Source: Candidatus Spyradosoma merdigallinarum
Lineage (GTDB): Bacteria; Verrucomicrobiota; Verrucomicrobiia; Opitutales; UBA953
Length of the DNA: 5,441 nucleotides
Assembly (NCBI GenBank): GCA_018713755.1
Contig: DVOG01000011.1
Span: 1-5,441 of the forward strand
Direction: 5' to 3'
Shown here: positions 1-5,255 of the stretch, piece after piece
Layout: each line of letters begins with the position of its first letter
Position numbering within the stretch: the first letter of the stretch is position 1
Position numbers and translations under genes: made by a program
Notes under the pieces: model-generated
Told to the model about the DNA's origin: nothing
Databases searched by the model: none
Seen by the model: the letters and a program-made list of their open reading frames with translations, nothing else

Positions 1-53
1 ATATTGCCCGTATTCTGCGGAATTTCCGGATTGAACAAAACGACGTGAAGCAT
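1..53 (-). CDS. trmL: TrmL-type tRNA (cytidine/uridine-34 2'-O) methyltransferase, N-terminal fragment
   Basis: Only the first 17 codons plus two bases are inside the window; the gene continues past the left edge. Reading the minus strand from the ATG at 53-51 gives MLHVVLFNPEIPQNTGN, followed by a codon beginning AT. The pattern of a short hydrophobic strand, then PEIPxNTGN, is the characteristic start of TrmL/YibK proteins of the SPOUT (SpoU) methyltransferase family. Members of that family methylate the 2'-OH of the wobble base in certain leucine tRNAs using S-adenosylmethionine. The NTGN element is the first conserved SpoU motif. No Shine-Dalgarno sequence precedes the ATG; the leader is a T9 run (65-57) followed by CCG. 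The gene is 60 bases downstream of the HAD gene, with a terminator-like hairpin between them, so it may have its own promoter. The family call rests on a short but distinctive stretch; exact tRNA specificity cannot be judged. Confidence 0.8.
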   Translation of the reverse strand, partial: MLHVVLFNPEIPQNTGN

Positions 54-79
54 CGGAAAAAAAAACGGGGAAATTTTCG

Positions 80-126
80 AAAAAAAAGCGCGGCGCGCGT
101 TCCCGCCGGGGCGCTACCGCGGGAAC
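80..126 (-). terminator. Rho-independent terminator-like hairpin after the HAD phosphatase gene
   Basis: On the minus strand an 8-base inverted repeat, GTTCCCGC (126-119) and GCGGGAAC (106-99) with a 12-base loop, straddles the TAG stop of the HAD gene at 116-114. It is followed by a short GC-rich segment and then T8 (87-80). A competing 5-base stem, CGGCG with CGCCG, lies closer to the T run. A GC hairpin followed by T8 is the classic intrinsic terminator layout. A second run, T9 (65-57), follows in the leader of the next gene. The 11-base distance between the larger stem and the T run is longer than ideal, so termination may be partial. Confidence 0.55.
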
Positions 127-704
127 ACGGGAATCCACGCCATGCCCGCCGCGGCCGCCGCGTCGAAGCCTTTCGGGCTGTCTTCGAGAACGGCGCACTC
201 CGACGCGGGAACGCCGAGCCTTTCCGCCGCGAGCAGGAAAAGATCCGGCGCGGGCTTGCATCTTTCGACGTCCTCCGAGGCGACGACGACGGGAAAAATG
301 TCCGCGACGCCGATCGTCTCGAGAATTTCGCCCACTTCCTTGCGGAAGCCTCCGGAAGCGACGGCGAGACGTGCGCCCGCCGCCGCCATCCGCCGCGCGA
401 AAGCGCAGGTTTCGGGAATCGGCGTCACGTCGCGGATGTGCTCGGCGAGGTAGGCGTGGTAGTCCGGCAGCAGTTTCCCGATGTCGATGCGGAAGCCGTA
501 GCGCGCTTCGAGCACGGCGACGGTGTCCGCCGTGCTCATGCCGCCGAGCGTGCAGAAAAAATCCCACGGGAACGCCCAGTTCCCGCCGACCTGCCGCCGC
601 ACGGAGCTTTCCCACGCGCCGTGGTGAAGAATCATCGACGCGGCCAGCGTGCCGTCGCAGTCGAAAATGTAGCCGGAAAAAGGCGGGCGTTTCGCGGATG
701 TCAT
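114..704 (-). CDS. HAD-superfamily phosphatase, YqaB / beta-phosphoglucomutase-like
   Basis: A soluble 196-residue hydrolase with all four HAD motifs. Motif I is DCDGT with D15 (nucleophile) and D17 (general acid/base). Motif II is S117 in VASGG. Motif III is K150 in CKPAPD. Motif IV is the acidic pair E174-D175 in EDSPKG, which binds magnesium. Residues from about 20 to 95 form the small helical cap (subfamily IA). Length and the KPAPDLFLLAAERLGV...EDSPKGFDAAAAAGM block resemble E. coli YqaB, a sugar-phosphate phosphatase, and beta-phosphoglucomutases. Substrate cannot be read from sequence; small phosphorylated sugars or metabolic by-products are typical for this group. It is probably the last gene of the pta operon, starting 37 bases after the BioD-like/DRTGG gene. 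The ATG at 704-702 is preceded by an A-rich leader (GAAACGAAAAA) with no Shine-Dalgarno sequence. An inverted GTTCCCG pair lies inside the gene at 567-585. Confidence 0.88.
   Translation of the reverse strand: MTSAKRPPFSGYIFDCDGTLAASMILHHGAWESSVRRQVGGNWAFPWDFFCTLGGMSTADTVAVLEARYGFRIDIGKLLPDYHAYLAEHIRDVTPIPETCAFARRMAAAGARLAVASGGFRKEVGEILETIGVADIFPVVVASEDVERCKPAPDLFLLAAERLGVPASECAVLEDSPKGFDAAAAAGMAWIPVFPR
567..585. repeat. Inverted pair of the CGGGAAC/GTTCCCG heptamer inside the HAD gene
   Basis: CGGGAAC (567-573) and GTTCCCG (579-585) are perfect inverted copies separated by five bases. On the coding (minus) strand they encode the GGG-AAC (Gly-Asn) and TTC-CCG (Phe-Pro) steps of the GGNWAFPW segment, so the hairpin is built from sense codons. 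It is one of four such close pairs in this window. A function, if any, is unknown. Confidence 0.6.
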
Positions 705-741
705 TTTTTCGTTTCGCGGAGGAAAAGCGTTCCCGCCGTGC

Positions 742-1905
742 TCAAATCGCGGCGAGAATGCGGTCGAGATCGACGTTCTTGCGGATCAGCGCCTCGATGG
801 TCGAGACTTTGTCCGCGTCGCCGGGCTGCGTTTTGACGATCATGCGGGAAATTCGCCGCGCGGATTCGAAGCATTCGCGATCCGTGGCGACGACGGGAAT
901 GCCGACCTGTTCGAGCATCGAAATGAGCCGCGGCGCCGGGAAAAGACCGTTCGAAAGAATGATGCCGGAAATCTTCGGCACGCCCGACGTTCCCGCGCCC
1001 GCAATCAGCGTAAAAAGCAGGTCCTCGCGGTCGCCGGGAGCGATGATGAGCGTGTTTTCGCGGATGTAGTCGAAAATGTGCTGCGCCGACATCGCGCCGA
1101 CGATGATGTGCTCGGCGCGCTGCGAACGGCCTTTGACGAGCGGCACGATCCAGCGCCCGCCGATTTCGGAAACGATCTGCGAAAGGTTGGGGCTCGACAG
1201 CGTGTTTTCCAGCGGAAGCAGCCCCAGCAGCGGGACGCCGAGCCTGTCCAGCGCGCGCGAAACGTATTTGCGGATGTCCGGCATCTTTTCGGGAAGCACT
1301 TTGTTGAGAATCACGCCGATGCATTCCACTCCGCGGTCGTCGAACAGCGCTTTGTTCATCGCGATTTCGTCCACGGGTTTCCCGATCCCGCCGGAGGAGA
1401 CGATGATGACTTTCGAGCCCAGCAGCCGCGCATTGTCCGCGTTGGACGCGTTGAAGACCGAGCCGACGCCCGCGTGCCCGGAACCTTCCACGATGATGAT
1501 GTCCTTCTCGTAGGCGGCGCGGTCGAACGCGCGGCAAATCGTGTCGGCGATGCGCGGCGAAAGCGTTTCCGGGTCGTCGAGGTAGCGACGCGTGAACGCC
1601 GAATCCACGGCGACGGGCGACATCGCCGCGATCGGGATTTTCACGTCGTAGACGCTGTTCAGAAGAAACGTGTCTTCGTCGACTTCCACGCCGTTTTCCA
1701 CTTCGACGATGCGTTGCGCGACGGGTTTGATGTAGCTGACTTTGTGCCCGAGCGAATGAAGCGCTCCGAAGAGCCCCAGCGACGTCGTCGTTTTCCCGTC
1801 GTTCTGCCGCGTCGCGGCGACGAAAATTCGGCGCGTCGTCGTGTTCAGCGGCTTGTTCAGAAGCCCGGGAACGTCGTGCGCGAAAGAAGCCTGATTGAGT
1901 GCCAT
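742..1905 (-). CDS. BioD-like P-loop / DRTGG-domain protein, stand-alone counterpart of the Pta N-terminal half
   Basis: A 387-residue soluble protein. Residues about 25-235 form a dethiobiotin-synthetase-like P-loop NTPase: a Walker A-type loop ATRQNDGKTTTS (31-42, K38), a YIKPVAQR strand (58-65) matching the lysine-proline segment of BioD, VEGSGH (139-144) at the second nucleotide-binding strand, and a VSSGGIGKPVDE segment (169-180). Residues about 235-345 are a DRTGG domain, including the IIAPGDRED signature (287-295). The tail from about 345 to 387 is helical. This is the same domain order as the N-terminal part of the long E. coli-type Pta, where these domains are non-catalytic and regulatory. 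Here the gene lies 45 bases after pta, so the protein probably acts as a Pta partner or allosteric subunit, which is inference. Databases often name such proteins phosphotransacetylase family or cobyrinate synthase-like; true BioD or CobB activity is unlikely because of the DRTGG domain. ATG at 1905-1903, no Shine-Dalgarno sequence. Confidence 0.85.
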   Translation of the reverse strand: MALNQASFAHDVPGLLNKPLNTTTRRIFVAATRQNDGKTTTSLGLFGALHSLGHKVSYIKPVAQRIVEVENGVEVDEDTFLLNSVYDVKIPIAAMSPVAVDSAFTRRYLDDPETLSPRIADTICRAFDRAAYEKDIIIVEGSGHAGVGSVFNASNADNARLLGSKVIIVSSGGIGKPVDEIAMNKALFDDRGVECIGVILNKVLPEKMPDIRKYVSRALDRLGVPLLGLLPLENTLSSPNLSQIVSEIGGRWIVPLVKGRSQRAEHIIVGAMSAQHIFDYIRENTLIIAPGDREDLLFTLIAGAGTSGVPKISGIILSNGLFPAPRLISMLEQVGIPVVATDRECFESARRISRMIVKTQPGDADKVSTIEALIRKNVDLDRILAAI

Positions 1906-1929
1906 GTTCTGCGGATGAAAATGTCGGGA

Positions 1930-1948
1930 CGGGAACGGCGCGTTCCCG
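1930..1948 (-). other. Perfect 8-bp hairpin between pta and the BioD-like/DRTGG gene
   Basis: CGGGAACG (1930-1937) and CGTTCCCG (1941-1948) form a perfect inverted repeat with a three-base loop. On the minus strand it begins two bases after the pta stop codon and ends 24 bases before the next ATG. The following bases are TCCCGACATTTT, so it has only a weak T run. It could be a partial terminator, an RNA-processing or 3'-end-stabilising hairpin that sets the ratio of the two products, or simply an instance of the repeated motif described under findings. Confidence 0.55.
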
Positions 1949-1950
1949 CG

Positions 1951-3000
1951 TCACGCCTCGCCTTCGGGAACGACGGGGTAAAGATAATGCCGGTCGACGG
2001 CCTGCGCGGCGACGATGATGGCCGAGCCGAGAATGTCGTGCGCGCTCGCGCCGCGCGAAATTTCCGCGATCGGCTTGGCGAGCCCCGTCAGAATCTGCCC
2101 GTAGGCGGGAATTTCCGCGACGAGCTGCGCGAATTTCGACGCGATGTTCCCGCTGTTCAGATCCGGGAACACGAGCACGTTGGCTTTGCCGGCGACGGGG
2201 CTTTCGATGCCCTTGACGTTCGCCGTGAACGCGTCCAGCGCCGCGTCGACCTGAAGCTCGCCGTCGATTTCCACGGGAACGTCGAAGTCGCGCGCCTTCG
2301 CCCGCGCGATGGCGGTCGCCGCCTTGACTTTTTCCACGGTGGGCGTTTTCCGCGTCAGGCTCTTCGACGTGTAGGAAAGCAGCGCGACGCGCGGCGGCTC
2401 GTTCGTCAGGTGGTGGCAGAGCATCGACGTCGTGATCGCGATGTCGGCGAGCTGTTCCGCCGTCGGCTCGGGAATGACCGCGCAGTCCGCGAGGAAAAGC
2501 GTGCCGTTGATGCCGAGATTCGAGTCCTCTTTGACCAGGAGCTGCATGGAGGAAATCGTCTCCACGCCCGGCTGCCGCGGGATGAGCTGGAAAATCGCCC
2601 GCAGCGCGTTCGTCGGCACCGTCGTCGCGCCGCAGACCATGGCGTCCGCCGCTCCCGTGAGCAGCATCATGCAGGCGAAATAGTTCGGCGAAAGCACGTA
2701 GTCCGAGGCTTCCGCGTCGTTCATGCCGTTGAAGCGCTGCATGCCGCGGAGAAGTTCGACGAAGGACGGGAGCTCCGCCGAGCGCGCCGGCTCGATGATG
2801 CGGATGCCGTCGAGCTTCACGTCGAGCCGCGCGGCGATCGCCTTGATGCGCGTGCGGTCGCCGATGAGAATCGGCACGCCGAGCTTGCGCGTCGCGAACT
2901 GCCGCGCCGCCTGGATGATGCGCATGTCCGCGCCTTCGGGAAAAACGACGCGTTTGGGATGATTTTGAAGACGTGCGGAAAGTTTATTGATCAACGACAT
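1951..3000 (-). CDS. pta: Phosphate acetyltransferase, short (catalytic-domain-only) form
   Basis: A 349-residue cytoplasmic enzyme that interconverts acetyl-CoA plus phosphate and acetyl phosphate plus CoA, normally paired with acetate kinase (not in this window). Its length matches the short Pta type consisting only of the PTA/PTB catalytic domain. Family landmarks in order are RVVFPEGAD (17-25), ADAMVCGAT (118-126) with R134 in NALRA, LADCAV (170-175), RVALLSY (204-210), DGELQVDAAL (247-256), NVLVFPDLNSGNIASK (274-289) and AKPIAEISRGASAHDI (308-323). The S315-R316 pair and D322 keep the spacing of Ser309, Arg310 and Asp316, the catalytic residues of the Methanosarcina thermophila enzyme. 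Several segments deviate from the classic consensus (GATTVPT instead of GAxHTTA; LSYTSKSL instead of LSFSTKGS), suggesting a divergent subfamily. I chose the ATG at 3000-2998 because the family alignment begins there; the open frame extends upstream without family similarity. No Shine-Dalgarno sequence; possible promoter and operator immediately upstream. Confidence 0.93.
   Translation of the reverse strand: MSLINKLSARLQNHPKRVVFPEGADMRIIQAARQFATRKLGVPILIGDRTRIKAIAARLDVKLDGIRIIEPARSAELPSFVELLRGMQRFNGMNDAEASDYVLSPNYFACMMLLTGAADAMVCGATTVPTNALRAIFQLIPRQPGVETISSMQLLVKEDSNLGINGTLFLADCAVIPEPTAEQLADIAITTSMLCHHLTNEPPRVALLSYTSKSLTRKTPTVEKVKAATAIARAKARDFDVPVEIDGELQVDAALDAFTANVKGIESPVAGKANVLVFPDLNSGNIASKFAQLVAEIPAYGQILTGLAKPIAEISRGASAHDILGSAIIVAAQAVDRHYLYPVVPEGEA
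2145..2171. repeat. Inverted pair of the extended TGTTCCCG/CGGGAACA motif inside pta
   Basis: TGTTCCCG (2145-2152) and CGGGAACA (2164-2171) are exact inverted copies with an 11-base loop. They lie in the sense codons of the conserved FPDLNSGN segment of Pta: TTC-CCG for Phe-Pro and GGG-AAC for Gly-Asn. Because the protein motif is conserved in many species, the amino acids themselves are not unusual, but the codon choices that complete the dyad are. Confidence 0.55.
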
Positions 3001-3004
3001 AAAG

Positions 3005-3045
3005 CTACACCACAATGTATACCATGTGTTTTTTTCGGGGGAAAG
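3005..3045 (-). promoter_or_regulatory. Putative pta promoter with an 18-base operator-like dyad
   Basis: Just upstream of the pta start the sequence becomes AT-rich. On the minus strand TATACA (3021-3016), within GGTATACATT, resembles a -10 box; no convincing -35 is visible at the right distance. Overlapping it is the 18-base dyad CACAATGTATACCATGTG (3011-3028), which reads CACA-nn-GTATAC-nn-TGTG and is symmetric at 14 of 18 positions. A promoter here fits the terminator-like hairpin that separates pta from the upstream gene, and would give a very short leader of about ten bases. Overlap of a dyad with the -10 box would suit a repressor, but no regulator can be named. Confidence 0.4.
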
Positions 3046-3046
3046 C

Positions 3047-3082
3047 GGAAAAGAGGACGGCGGCGCAACGAACGCGCCGCCG
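3047..3082 (-). terminator. Intrinsic terminator-like hairpin after the phosphoglycerol-transferase-like gene
   Basis: On the minus strand CGGCGGCGC (3082-3074) pairs perfectly with GCGCCGCCG (3066-3058) across a seven-base loop, GTTCGTT. The stem is nine base pairs, all G-C, and is followed by TCCTCTTTTCC, a pyrimidine-rich but interrupted T tract. It starts 43 bases after the TAA stop of the gene at 3126-5102 and ends about 57 bases before the pta start. It most likely terminates that transcript and separates it from the pta operon; the imperfect T tract leaves read-through possible. Confidence 0.6.
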
Positions 3083-3125
3083 CGCGCTGTAAAGACAAAA
3101 CGGAAAAAGAAACCGGGCCGCTTCG

Positions 3126-5102
3126 TTATTTCGCCGGCGTTCCCGCGGACTGCGGCGCGGTTTCCCTGTAGAGATCGAACTTGTAGGCGTAGGAACCGTA
3201 AAGGGCCATGGCCAGCGCGTTTTTCGCCTCCTCCTCGGTGACGTCTGCGGGAACGAGTTTCTTCGCTTCGAAATCGTAGGCGAATCCCTTGGCGGGCAGG
3301 TCCGGCTGTAAGATTGTGACGCGCTCTCCGTTCATCACGGCGAAGTTTTTGTCGTAGATCATCATGGCGCGGTCCGGAGATTCCCATGTCAGATCGAAGC
3401 CTGTCATCGGGTAGGCGGCGTCGATGCCGGCGAGCGAGAGCAGCGTGGGCGCGAGGTCTATCTGGGAGACCAGCCGCGCGTCGCGCCGCACCGGAACGCC
3501 CTCTCCGAGAATCAGCGCGGGGATGTGGAAATTTTTTATCGGGACGAGATCGGCTCCGGAGACGCGCGAATCGTGGTCGGCGACGACGAGAAAGATGGTG
3601 TCCTTCCAATAATCCGATTTTTTCGCTTTCTCGAAAAAGGTTCCCAGGGCGTAATCCGCGTATTTCGCGCCGTTGTTGCGCGTCTGTTTTTCCCGGTCGT
3701 AGCCCGTGATGCGCCCGTCGGGATATTCGAAGGGATCGTGGTTGCTCGAGGTGAAGACGATCGAGTAAAACGGCGTTCCCGCGGCGTCCCATTCACGGAA
3801 TTTTTTGTCCGCCATCGCGAAAAGGTCTTCGTCGCTCACGCCCCACGATCCCGAGAAAACCGGGTTCTCGTAGTCCTTTTCGTCGATGATTTCCTGAAAG
3901 CCGTTTCCGTAGAAAAACGAGGCCATGTTGTCGAAATGTTTTTCTCCCCCGTAGATGAAGGCGGTGTGGTATCCGCGCTTTTCGAGAAGGTCCGCCACCG
4001 TGAAGAATCTCTGCTGGCTTTTGCCGAGTTTGACGACGGCGCGCGCGGGCGTCGGCGTGAAGCCCGTGGCGACGGCCTCGATTCCGCGCACGGAGCGCGT
4101 TCCCGTGGCGAAACACCGTTCGAAGAGCCAGCCTTCTTTCGCGAGCGCGTCGAATTTCGGCGAAAGCGGGAGCCCGCCCAGCGTTCCGATGAACTGCGCG
4201 CCCTGGGATTCCATCAGGATGACGACGATGTTCTTCGACCGCGGCGTCCTTTCGCTCGCCGGGTGGTAGGAGAGCGTCGGTTGTTCTTCCGAAAGGTAGG
4301 CGGATTCCGGGAGTTTCCGCATTTTTCTGATGCGCGCAATGACTTCGCTCAGCGGCATGGAACCGTAGATTTCGGAGGCGGATTCCTCGTCGCTCATCTG
4401 CATCGCGGCGAAAAGCACGGAGTATCCGGAATTGACGGCGAGGGAATTGACCATCGCGTCCGAGGAAAAGGCGACCATCGACGGATTCAGCGGTCTGTGG
4501 TCGAGCGTGGAGCGCGCGCCGAGGACCAGCACCGCGGCGGCGGCCGCGGCGTAGACCGGGCGCAGCGTCAGGCGCGGAAACGTCAGGCCCTTGGAGACCC
4601 GTCCCGTGAATTTCCAGAAGAGCGCGGTGGCCGCGACGGTGAGAATCATCGTGACGATCAGCGCCGCGGCGTGCCCGCGCACGAGCATCGAGAAGACCTC
4701 GCGCGGGCTGACCAGATATTCGAAAAACAGTCTGTTCGGGCGGAAGTCGTAGGTCTCGATGAACGCCGGCGTCGAAAGCTCCATAAAGAAAAAGAACAGC
4801 GTTCCCGCCGTGAGGATCACGCGCAGGACGAGGCGCCAGGCGCGCCCGACGGCGTTTTCCGAGAGGATCAGCGCGCTGACGACTGCAGGGATGAGCATCA
4901 GCCAGCCCATGCTCGCGAAATCCACGCGCATACCCTGGAAAATCGTTTCCGCCCAGCCGCCGACGGCGTCGACCCGGTCGGACTGCCAAAGCGCCAGTCC
5001 GAGACGGGAAAGCGAGAGCAGCGCCATGTTCAGGCAGATGACGGCAAAAACGGGGAAAAGCGGTCCGAAAAAGCGTTTCAGGCGACGGTAAAATTTCTTC
5101 AT
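3126..5102 (-). CDS. Membrane-anchored LTA-synthase-like phosphoglycerol transferase / sulfatase-fold protein
   Basis: A 658-residue inner-membrane enzyme of the alkaline phosphatase superfamily. About five hydrophobic segments (roughly 12-36, 63-80, 90-110, 143-163, 183-198) precede an extracytoplasmic sulfatase-type domain (about 290-560). Visible active-site landmarks are the metal ligand E298 in ILMES, the probable catalytic threonine T335 in ATGTRSVRG, H455 in SSNHDPF, and D509-H510 in VADHDSR. The layout of five helices plus extracellular domain is that of LtaS, and the GTRSVRG type of active site is common in Gram-negative LTA-synthase-family proteins related to OpgB, which moves phosphoglycerol from phosphatidylglycerol to periplasmic glucans. 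The acceptor here is unknown; a true sulfatase is unlikely because the C/SxPxR formylglycine motif is absent. I chose the ATG at 5102-5100, giving MKKFYRRLKRFFG, a basic N-terminus before the first helix; an in-frame TTG at 5144-5142 would add 14 residues but has no better support. It stands alone between two hairpins. Confidence 0.87.
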   Translation of the reverse strand: MKKFYRRLKRFFGPLFPVFAVICLNMALLSLSRLGLALWQSDRVDAVGGWAETIFQGMRVDFASMGWLMLIPAVVSALILSENAVGRAWRLVLRVILTAGTLFFFFMELSTPAFIETYDFRPNRLFFEYLVSPREVFSMLVRGHAAALIVTMILTVAATALFWKFTGRVSKGLTFPRLTLRPVYAAAAAAVLVLGARSTLDHRPLNPSMVAFSSDAMVNSLAVNSGYSVLFAAMQMSDEESASEIYGSMPLSEVIARIRKMRKLPESAYLSEEQPTLSYHPASERTPRSKNIVVILMESQGAQFIGTLGGLPLSPKFDALAKEGWLFERCFATGTRSVRGIEAVATGFTPTPARAVVKLGKSQQRFFTVADLLEKRGYHTAFIYGGEKHFDNMASFFYGNGFQEIIDEKDYENPVFSGSWGVSDEDLFAMADKKFREWDAAGTPFYSIVFTSSNHDPFEYPDGRITGYDREKQTRNNGAKYADYALGTFFEKAKKSDYWKDTIFLVVADHDSRVSGADLVPIKNFHIPALILGEGVPVRRDARLVSQIDLAPTLLSLAGIDAAYPMTGFDLTWESPDRAMMIYDKNFAVMNGERVTILQPDLPAKGFAYDFEAKKLVPADVTEEEAKNALAMALYGSYAYKFDLYRETAPQSAGTPAK

Positions 5103-5153
5103 GACAAATGCAAAAAATAAGCGTTTCCGCGGAGAGAACGGCAAAGCCCGGAC

Positions 5154-5175
5154 TGTTAGTTTTTTGTTAGGTTTT
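5154..5175. repeat. Two tandem 11-base repeats, TGTTAG plus T/G-rich tail
   Basis: TGTTAGTTTTT (5154-5164) is followed directly by TGTTAGGTTTT (5165-5175), identical at 10 of 11 positions. The period is about one helical turn, so the two TGTTAG cores face the same side of the DNA, as expected for cooperative protein binding. The site is about 52-73 bases upstream of the membrane enzyme's ATG and about 140 upstream of hisF, so either could be regulated. No binding protein can be named. Confidence 0.45.
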
Positions 5176-5183
5176 CGTTCGGG

Positions 5184-5229
5184 CTCCGCGGACGGGCGCG
5201 CGGGGGCCGGCGCGGAGGCGCGTTTTTTT
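5184..5229 (+). terminator. GC-rich hairpin with T7 upstream of hisF, terminator- or attenuator-like
   Basis: On the plus strand CTCCGCG (5184-5190) pairs with CGCGGAG (5211-5217). Alternatively CGCGC (5197-5201) pairs with GCGCG at 5218-5222, directly before T7 (5223-5229), or with GCGCG at 5210-5214. The hairpin-plus-T-run arrangement is terminator-like in the direction of hisF, yet no plus-strand gene ends here. It could therefore be a leader attenuator of hisF, the terminator of an unseen short transcript, or a chance structure in GC-rich DNA. Confidence 0.35.
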
Positions 5230-5255
5230 CGGGAAGCTCTTTCGAGAAATAAGGC

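Noticed and set aside
45..836. Plus-strand open frame of 263 codons opposite the HAD gene
   Set aside because: Arg-rich antisense shadow that runs through a terminator hairpin and the start of trmL; no family features.
701..1954. Alternative minus-strand frame of 417 codons over the BioD-like/DRTGG gene
   Set aside because: Composition is Arg/Ala/His-rich without motifs; the frame at 742-1905 has P-loop and DRTGG signatures.
1078..3171. Long plus-strand open frame of 697 codons opposite pta and the BioD-like/DRTGG gene
   Set aside because: Its translation is dominated by Arg, Asp, Val, Glu and His without any domain, as expected for the antisense of GC-rich genes; the minus-strand frames carry clear family motifs.
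3001..3792. Upstream extension of the pta frame
   Set aside because: The frame stays open because of high GC but overlaps the terminal part of the membrane enzyme gene and its terminator hairpin; Pta family similarity starts at the ATG at 3000.
4531..4556. GCG/GCC-rich near-repeat inside the membrane enzyme gene
   Set aside because: It simply encodes the alanine run (about residues 184-190) of a membrane helix; no evidence for a functional DNA repeat.
3793..4989. Alternative minus-strand frame of 398 codons inside the membrane enzyme gene
   Set aside because: Out-of-frame shadow, Arg-rich and without hydrophobic segments, unlike the real frame.
3525..5120. Plus-strand open frame of 531 codons opposite the membrane enzyme
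   Set aside because: Highly charged, low-complexity translation with no recognisable motif; the opposite strand has membrane segments and a full active site.
5103..5144. Upstream TTG start for the membrane enzyme
   Set aside because: It would add 14 residues before an already typical basic N-terminus, has no ribosome binding site, and ATG is used at all other starts here.
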